DNA from: Paratinospora sagittata
Taxonomy: Eukaryota > Streptophyta > Magnoliopsida > Ranunculales > Menispermaceae
DNA: 64,000 nt
NCBI GenBank assembly: GCA_035771175.1
Contig: CM069593.1
Location: forward strand, 43,461,741-43,525,740
Reading direction: 5' to 3'
Shown here: in pieces, positions 57,939 to 64,000 of the stretch
How positions within the stretch are numbered: the first letter of the stretch is position 1
Layout of the letters: every line of letters starts with the position of its first letter
Position numbers and translations under genes: made by a program
Notes under the pieces: model-generated
Told to the model about the DNA's origin: nothing
What the model saw: only the letters and a program-made list of their open reading frames with translations
Database searches by the model: none

Positions 57939-58439
57939 GTTAGTGAAATTTCTACTGATTTTTATACTTTTACATTGTGCCAGAAAACTTTCTTTTGTAT
58001 GAAATACATGTTAAATGTTGAAATTTTAGTACAAAAGTTTTTGAATAAAAATTTACATAATTTTGGCAAGTTGGTCACAGATGTAGATGAAGTGCTTTAC
58101 TCCATATGATTAAAATATACTAGACAAAACTGTTCTTTGTCTAGATCAGTGTGGGACTATTGTTTGATCCACTCATTGAGGGCATATTTCTCTTTTCACA
58201 CTCTTTTTGATTTATAATTCTCGCCAATAGAAAGGGCAGCTGAGATGGAGACACAAAGACAAAAGAGGTGACAAGGACAAAGTAGAAGGGAAAAGAAAAG
58301 GAGAAGCGAAAACAAGCCAACTCTTAATCAAGCCGCATGTGTTGTTTGTCGAACTTGTACCTAAAAAGTTAAAACTGCTCAAAATGGAGTTACATTTTTC
58401 ATAAGGTATTTAATATTAATGTATAAAATAAAGGGGATA
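57939..58439. other. Region after exon 6 of the THUMP gene, no exon recognised
   Basis: It starts with a good donor site (GTTAGTG) and is intron-like. A purine-rich stretch (58230-58310) is present. I searched by eye for the expected C-terminal coding segment and did not find it before the RTE-type LINE begins. Confidence 0.5.
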
Positions 58440-58664
58440 TTCAGCTTTGTGGAAACTATTTAAATTATCAAATTGGTAGTCATATAATAAAACTGTGGGT
58501 AAGAGTTGTGAATCGGACCAATCGGTTAAGTGTAGAAACTATGGTATTGAAACATGAATTTGGATTTTCTTCTAAATAGATCAACCATGAAAGCTATTAT
58601 CTACTAAGGAGACTAATGTAGAGGTTTAAAGATTAAGGAAAATACATTAATTCAATTTCTATAG

Positions 58665-59544
58665 TGTTGGTGCAAAAATTAACCAACACCAAAAATACAA
58701 TGTAGACGGGGCTACGAGAAGAGATGGAAGAGCTAACCTTGCTTCGGAAGGCTTGGTGATGAAACGAAAGAGTTGAAGATGAATTGGATGAACTAAAGGT
58801 GGACCTCCTAGCTAAGCTAAGAACTTCCAACCTGCCAAGGAAGAGCTAAAAAGGCTATCGTGAGGAACACCGGTGCGGTGCCGGCCAATGACCCTTCGAT
58901 GCCTAAGTCAGAGCTGAACTAACTAAAACAGTAAACTGAGGTGGGAAGTTACTGTAGCAAGTGAATAGTACCTACCATATTAGGTGAAATGTAAAGCTAT
59001 TTATAGTAGAGGGTCGGGGCCCACCGGATGAGGCATGTGGCACCTTGGTATCTCTTAGGGAGTGGTCCCCCCTACTCCTTGGTGTGATCCTGTGTCAGGT
59101 CTTCCCAAGGTAACACTAGGTTGGCACGTGTGCTGACCTCATTCCTTCTGAGCATATCTCTCTAGTTAAGATCTTCCTCATTGTCGTCGCCCGAGGTCAG
59201 CGTGTGTGCCGACCTCATTTCGTCCAAGCTTATCTCTCTAGTTGAGATCTTCATCATCGTCAGCCGAGGTCGGCGCATTGTTGATAGCTGTACTTAATTC
59301 AAGTCAGCATTTTGGCCGACCTCATTTCATTCGAGCTTACCTCTAGATTTGAGATCACTGCCATCTGAAGTCATTCGCTTTAGGTTGGCCCGCTTTACAT
59401 GAGGTTAGGCCACCGCGCTTAGCTCTTCTATTTCAGGTAAGATAATGACAATTTAGCTCGACACCTTATGTTAGCTTTTCTGATTTGTACGTGGGCACCC
59501 CATATTTTAATTCTCATTAATTATTTATAAAATATGGTCCAACA
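58665..59544 (-). mobile_element. Solo LTR, 880 bp, minus strand
   Basis: Ends are TGTTGGTGCA and GGTCCAACA. The flanks TATAG (58660-58664) and TATGG (59545-59549) are a 5-bp duplication with one mismatch. A TATA box on the minus strand (CTATAAATAGC, about 58996-59006) gives the orientation. The sequence contains three spaced copies of a GAGGTCGGC(A/G)-like motif on the minus strand. The RTE coding line continues on both sides, confirming insertion. Confidence 0.8.
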
Positions 59545-59692
59545 TATGGATTTATAAAAAGTGTTTGATATAGTGCCTAGAGATATAATATGATGGGTTG
59601 TAGCAAAAATAAGTTATATATAATTACATGTACTTGGTAATGGTTAAGTACAATAGAGCGATAACCGTAGAAAAAATAATGGTACAAAAAAT

Positions 59693-60496
59693 TAGGGGTG
59701 TAACGGGTTGGGTTGGGTTGGTTTGAAGCCAAATCCCAACCCAATCCAAATTAGCTCAGGTTGGGTATTTTCCAACCCAACCCAAAATGCTCCTTAAACC
59801 CAAACTAGTCCGGGTTGGTTTGGGCTTAGGGCTGTGAGGGCTCTCAGCCACTTAGATAGTTCAATGTGCTTATCAGCGCCTGACTCAGAGATGTGGATCA
59901 TCCAAGGCACATTAGCATGGCATACTCCTCCTGTTCGAACCAGAGTTTGAAACCAAACTTCTCCTCAGGAGGATAGATCGGACAATTCTGGTGAGATCCA
60001 ACTTTCTATTCACTAGTGGGATCCGAGCAGTCGGGGGGGGGGGACCACTGCGGCTTCTCTCTTCTCGAGAACCCAATCAGGTTGGCTTTATGTTTCATGA
60101 TAATTTTAATACAAATTAACTCAAACAATAAGAGAGCTATAAAGTAATTGGAAATACTTCATTAATAATATATTTTATCATTTAGGTTATGATAAAAAAA
60201 TTAATTTAGTTTTAAGTGATAAAGGCATCAATACAAAATAATGATTGATATTAAAAAAAATAAAATTCTAAGAGCTTTATTTTAATTATAACACAAAAGT
60301 ATTTATATTATCTTATAAAAATAATTATTAAAGTTTATGCATATTATTAGGTGTATTCGGGTTGGGTTGGGTTGATTTGGGGTCAAACCCCAACCCAATC
60401 CAAACATTGCACAAACCCAACCCAACCCATCGGTTTTAGTTCGGTTCGGTCAGGTTGATCGGGTCGGTCGGTCGGTCGGGTTGACTTACACCCTTA
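59693..60496. mobile_element. hAT-type MITE with a nested insertion
   Basis: TAGGGGTGTAACGGGTTGGG at the left is mirrored by TAAGGGTGTAAGTCAACCCG (inverted) at the right. GGGTTGGGTTGG/CCCAACCCAA repeats lie just inside both ends, as in known plant hAT MITEs. An 8-bp duplication is not clear. The middle (about 59822-60085) is a separate insertion. Confidence 0.72.
59822..60085. mobile_element. SINE-like or unclassified insertion inside the hAT MITE
   Basis: About 260 bp of different composition, beginning GGGCTGTGAGGGCTCTCAG and ending TTCTCGAGAACCCAATC. It contains CCTGTTCGAACCAGAG, which resembles a tRNA-type B box, and a G-run at 60034-60043. It interrupts the GGTTGGTTTGGG / CAGGTTGGC context of the MITE. 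Strand and class are uncertain. Confidence 0.45.
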
Positions 60497-61130
60497 ATTA
60501 CGGTAGAATTACATCAAGTATCAGGCTTGTGCTTGTATGCATGTATTTTTTGCACTAGTTATGGATACTTGACTAAACATAATTAAGATGATATTCTATG
60601 GTGTGTGTTAATTATTGATGACATTGCGTTGATTGATGATATTAAATTGGTGGTTAATTCTAATTAGAAATTTTGAGAGGCTCAAAATAGACTATAGACA
60701 TGTAACATAATTCTTGTGGATTTAGAAATATAAGTGAAGAGGCAACAAATATTGAAAGGCAAGATATACCATGGAGTTTAACTTTGGATATTGATTATTT
60801 ATCAAGAGAAAGAAATGAGAGATGAAGTCAATTATAGAATTAAAAAATAGGTTGGACTAAGCTGAGGAGTGTTTCCTAAATACTATTTAGTCCTATTATC
60901 CCATTGAAGTTGGAAGAAGAATTTTAAAAGACCATAGGCTAGCCATGCTTTATGGAACATATTGTTGAGCAATAAGCAAAAAATATGTTAAAAAATTAAG
61001 TGTATTAGAAACAAGAAAGAATGTTAAGATAGATTTGTAAACATTAGAAGATAGAATTGGAAATAAACACATTTGGAAGATGATAGGAGTAGTCCCAATT
61101 AGAGAGGAAATGAGAGAGAATTTCCAAAAA

Positions 61131-61384
61131 GGAGTTGGCCCGATGGTAAGGCGGCGAGTGACAAGAACCTAGCCAGATAGAGATCTCGAGTTCAAGTGTG
61201 CACAGGAGCAGGCTGCGAGCGACAAGATTCGCGGGTGGAGTGATAGTTCTCTAGCTCGAGCATTACCTTGGTGTCCCATCCATGGCGGTGTGGGGATTAG
61301 TGGGTTTAAAGGGCTCAATACCTGACGGGTAGGAATGAATGTAATTTGTATCTTCTCAAAAAAAAAAAAAAAAAAAAAAAAAAA
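61131..61384 (+). mobile_element. tRNA-derived SINE with poly(A) tail
   Basis: AGTTGGCCCGATGGTAAGGC contains an A-box-like TGGCCCGATGG, and GAGTTCAAGTGT is a B-box-like motif ~50 bp downstream. About 225 bp of body ends in a 27-nt poly(A) (61358-61384). AAAAAGG at both ends may be the target duplication. It sits in the RTE remnant, whose coding line resumes after the tail. Confidence 0.82.
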
Positions 61385-61590
61385 GGTAAAATGAGAATCA
61401 ATTTTGGTGTCTTAAACATGTACAATGAAGACCTAGAAATTTATCTGTTAAGAAGAGATAATCATGTGGTATAATAGAAAGTTTGACCTTTGATAGAGTC
61501 AAGTGGAGGAAGAAAACTCCTATAACCGATTTCATGTTGTTACCGTATACAATTTTAGAAGTTTATGCAATTTAGGACTCTATTATTATT

Positions 61591-61690
61591 AGCTGTGTAT
61601 ATTATCTTACCATGTATAGATGCTAAAGATTAGGAATCTGTTAGATATATATTATCTTACCATGTATAGATGCTAAAGATTAGGAATCTG
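61591..61690. repeat. Tandem duplication, ~50 bp unit x 2
   Basis: ATATTATCTTACCATGTATAG followed by ATGCTAAAGATTAGGAATC and TGTTAGA occurs twice in succession, at the start of the copia 5' LTR region. Confidence 0.8.
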
Positions 61691-61831
61691 TTAGACTACA
61701 TGTATAGCATATACTGACATGTATAGATGGAATGAACGATATATATAATGAAAAGAACGCCGAATGAAAGGGTAACTTTTCCAAATCTCTCTTCGTATTT
61801 TCTGGTATCTGATTACTTTGACATGGTATCA
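61639..61831 (+). repeat. 5' LTR of the right-edge copia element (left border uncertain)
   Basis: The LTR ends TTACTTTGACA at 61831 and is followed by TGGTATCAGAGAGATC (61832 on), a tRNA-Met primer binding site. The start may be TGTTAGATAT (61639) or TGTTAGACTA (61689), because the tandem duplication makes it ambiguous. The 3' LTR is outside the window. Confidence 0.7.
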
Positions 61832-62552
61832 GAGAGATCTACCTCTAGAGTAATGGTTTTCCCTGCCAATGATTTGACGAAGATCTGGATGTTGTAATCC
61901 GCTAGGGTTCCTCCGTCGTTCAATTGCTTTCCGGCGTAGATGAGTCGTTGCATTCGATCCCTTGCGAGATCATCCACCGCTTGAACGCTCTTAATCTCTG
62001 CTCATTTTTTTTCGCTGCCTCTGCCGCCAACGAGATAGATGCAAGCGCGTGTTCCCGGTGAGGGTTTTGACGAAGGTTTTGCTTTCTGGTCTGTCGATCG
62101 TGTCGCTCGATTCAACCTCTAGGGTTCTTGTCTTCCTCGTTAGGGTTTTCGTGTTCACGAAAATCTGCATCTTCTCCTCCTTTCGATCTTTCTTACGTCT
62201 TCTTCTTGGCCTTTACGATCAATCAACCAACCTAAGAGAGAAAGAAAGGATCAGAAGATTTTTATTCACTGTTTTCTGGGTTCTCTTGTTCTCGGCGACA
62301 GTACGGTCATCTTCGTGCTGCTTCCCCGCGAAGATCAACCTCTGCTGATCAGGCGGAATTCCTTCCTTGTCCTGGATCTTGGCCTTGCGATTGTTGCTCG
62401 TGTCGATTCTTGCAAATTTTTGGCATTCCTGGTTTGTGTGCCTCTTATAATTTTTGGTGCAATTTTTTTTTGGTGGGTGTTTGTTTGTGTATTTTTTCTC
62501 ACCGTGCAAGTTACAATATTTTGGTGGATATTATCTGTCTCTTGGTTGCATC

Positions 62553-64000
62553 ATGTCATCGGATAAGTTGGAATCATTCCATTTTCGGTTTACTGGTAAA
62601 AATTATTCTGCTTGGGAGTTCCAATTTAAATTATTTGTCAAAGGAAAAGAATTGTGGGGTCATATTGATGGGAGTGTTCCAAGACCTCAAGGTGCCGAGG
62701 CTTTGTCTAAGTGGGACATTCATGATGCTCGGGTTATGACTTGGATCCTTAGCTCGGTTGAGCCTCACCTTGTTCTCAATTTGAGGCCTTATAAAACTGC
62801 TGCTGCTATGTGGAATTATCTTCACACGGTTTACAATCAAGACAACTCTGCTAAACGATTTCAATTGGAGTATGAGATGGCTAATTTCACACAAGGCAGT
62901 CTCTCTATTGAGGAATATTTTTCTGGTTTTCAAAGTCTTTGGGCTGACTATTGCGACATTGTTTATGCTAAAGTTCCCACTGCAGCTCTCTCTGCTATCC
63001 AAGAAGTGCATGCAACCAGCAAGCGAGATCAATTCTTGATGAAGTTACGACCTGATTTTGAAATTGCCCGTTCTAATCTGATGAACCGTCATCCTGTACC
63101 ATCTTTGGATGCTTGCTTGGGTGAACTTCTTCGTGAGGAGCAGCGTATCGTTACTCATGCTGCCATGGAACATCGGGCTACTGTTAGTGCACCTGTTTCT
63201 GTGGCTTATGCAGCACAAGGGAGACATAAGGGTAGAGACATGCGTGCTGTCCAGTGCTTTAGTTGTAAAGCTTTTGGCCATATTGCTCGAGATTGTCCCA
63301 AGAAGTTCTGTAACTACTGCAAGAAACAGGGTCATATCATCTCTGCTTGTCCCATTCGACCTGAAAGGAAGCAGGGTACTGCTTATCATGCCTCCACTGG
63401 TGCCTCTAGTTCTGCTACATTGCCTGCTGCCTCGTCGGTTGTTCCTATTCCTGCCTCTCCAGCCTTAGCAAATCCGAACACACTCACTCCTGAAATGGTA
63501 CAACAGATGATCATTTCTGCTTTTTCTGCTTTTGGGTTCTCAGGTAATCATAAAGTTTCTTCTAAGCCATGGTATTTTGACTCCGGAGCCTCTAACCATA
63601 TGACCAATACTATTGCTCCTCTTTCCAATGTCAGGAATTATGATGGAAATCTGAAAATTAACACCGCTGATGGCAGTTCTCTGCCTATCAGTGCTGTTGG
63701 TGATCTTTCCTCTTCCTTAACTGATGTTTTTGTGTCTCCTGACCTCTCCACAAATCTTATTTCTGTTGGTCAATTGGTTGATAATAATTGTAATGTCCAT
63801 TTCTCCCATTCTGGTTGTGTTGTGCAGGATCAAGTGTCAGGGAAGATGATCGCGAAGGGGCCTAAAGTGGGACGACTCTTTCCTCTTCATGTTTCTCATT
63901 CCATTATTATTCCTCGTTTTCCTTTACTTTCATTTGCATGTAATGTTGTTGATTCTAGAAATAAGACGTGGCATAGACGTCTTGGCCACCCAAACTCTGA
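62553..64000 (+). CDS. copia gag-pol polyprotein, N-terminal 482+ codons, open to window edge
   Basis: From ATG 62553 the frame has no stop to 64000. It contains the copia gag domain (FHFRFTGKNYSAWEFQFKLF, KGKELWGHIDGSVPRP, MWNYLHTVYNQDNSAKRFQL), two zinc knuckles in tandem (CFSCKAFGHIARDC and CNYCKKQGHIISAC), a Ser/Ala/Pro linker, the protease (PWYFDSGASNHMTN) and GAG-pre-integrase (TWHRRLGHPNS). All catalytic and metal-binding residues in view are intact. Gag would assemble particles and the protease would process the polyprotein. Two CCHC fingers are more than the single one usual in plant copia gag. Confidence 0.93.
   Translation, partial: MSSDKLESFHFRFTGKNYSAWEFQFKLFVKGKELWGHIDGSVPRPQGAEALSKWDIHDARVMTWILSSVEPHLVLNLRPYKTAAAMWNYLHTVYNQDNSAKRFQLEYEMANFTQGSLSIEEYFSGFQSLWADYCDIVYAKVPTAALSAIQEVHATSKRDQFLMKLRPDFEIARSNLMNRHPVPSLDACLGELLREEQRIVTHAAMEHRATVSAPVSVAYAAQGRHKGRDMRAVQCFSCKAFGHIARDCPKKFCNYCKKQGHIISACPIRPERKQGTAYHASTGASSSATLPAASSVVPIPASPALANPNTLTPEMVQQMIISAFSAFGFSGNHKVSSKPWYFDSGASNHMTNTIAPLSNVRNYDGNLKINTADGSSLPISAVGDLSSSLTDVFVSPDLSTNLISVGQLVDNNCNVHFSHSGCVVQDQVSGKMIAKGPKVGRLFPLHVSHSIIIPRFPLLSFACNVVDSRNKTWHRRLGHPNS

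Larger units (their letters stand above)
58440..61590 (+). mobile_element. RTE-type LINE remnant, split by a solo LTR, a hAT MITE and a SINE
   Basis: Consecutive plus-strand pieces form one decayed RTE reverse transcriptase. They are GSHIIKLWVRVVNRTNRLSV, EFGFSSK and YYLLRRLM (58480-58640); DIVPRDII and WVVAKI (59545-59640); ITSSIRLVCACMHVFF (60505-60560); then EDRIGNKHIWKMIGVVPIRE and EMREN (61040-61120), and ESLTFDRVKWRKKT (61470-61520). These fall in the family order. Many stops are present. The 5' start is approximate. Confidence 0.7.
61639..64000 (+). mobile_element. Ty1/copia element, apparently intact, running off the right edge
   Basis: A short LTR, a primer site, a ~720-bp leader and an uninterrupted gag-protease-pre-integrase frame are present. 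This is the best-preserved retroelement in the window. The remaining integrase, RT, RNase H and 3' LTR lie beyond 64000. Confidence 0.85.

Overview
The window is nuclear DNA of a flowering plant, probably a eudicot. It is AT-rich, has split genes with GT-AG introns whose products match Arabidopsis proteins, and is dominated by layered transposable elements. I see no bacterial operon, CRISPR array, rRNA or complete tRNA gene. No undescribed enzyme system stands out. The unusual content is gene-fragment capture by transposons, palindromic elements and deep nesting.

Two host genes are well supported. The first (minus strand, 34434-46001) is an AP2-like transcription factor of the Arabidopsis At2g41710 type. 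It has nine exons, including a 9-nt microexon, and an 8.4-kb first intron that holds a Ty1/copia element. The second (plus strand, 51850-57938) is a THUMP-domain protein of the TAN1/THUMPD1 type. Six exons are visible and the last coding exon is not found. A third, small three-exon reading frame of unknown function (plus, 10882-12484) is split by a foldback element. A FAR1-like fragment lies at 4991-5249.

Layout from left to right: a Ty3/gypsy body (minus, 1-3286) abuts a Tekay-like LTR (3300-4990), which interrupts the FAR1-like fragment. A defective copia element (5602-10859) carries a hAT MITE. The small gene with its foldback insertion follows, then a Mutator-like element (12599-14468) with palindromic subterminal repeats. 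From about 17.2 to 32.0 kb lies one old plus-strand LINE. It was invaded by a TRIM (17726-18159), a full-length minus-strand L1 (18907-27829, itself split by a solo LTR at 21013-23086), a hAT MITE (27981-28546) and a copia remnant (28665-30265). The AP2 gene follows.

Upstream of the AP2 gene are two more Mutator-like elements. One is a Pack-MULE with an intronless piece of a molybdenum-cofactor-sulfurase-like gene; the other contains a long hairpin. A solo LTR with a TATA box (50379-51493) ends about 360 bp before the THUMP gene start. Beyond that gene, an RTE-type LINE is broken by a solo LTR, a hAT MITE and a SINE. The window ends inside an apparently intact copia element whose reading frame is open from 62553 to the edge.

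Protein family names rest on recognisable motifs and remembered family sequences; no database was searched. Insertion boundaries supported by target-site duplications (TSDs) are the firmest coordinates here.
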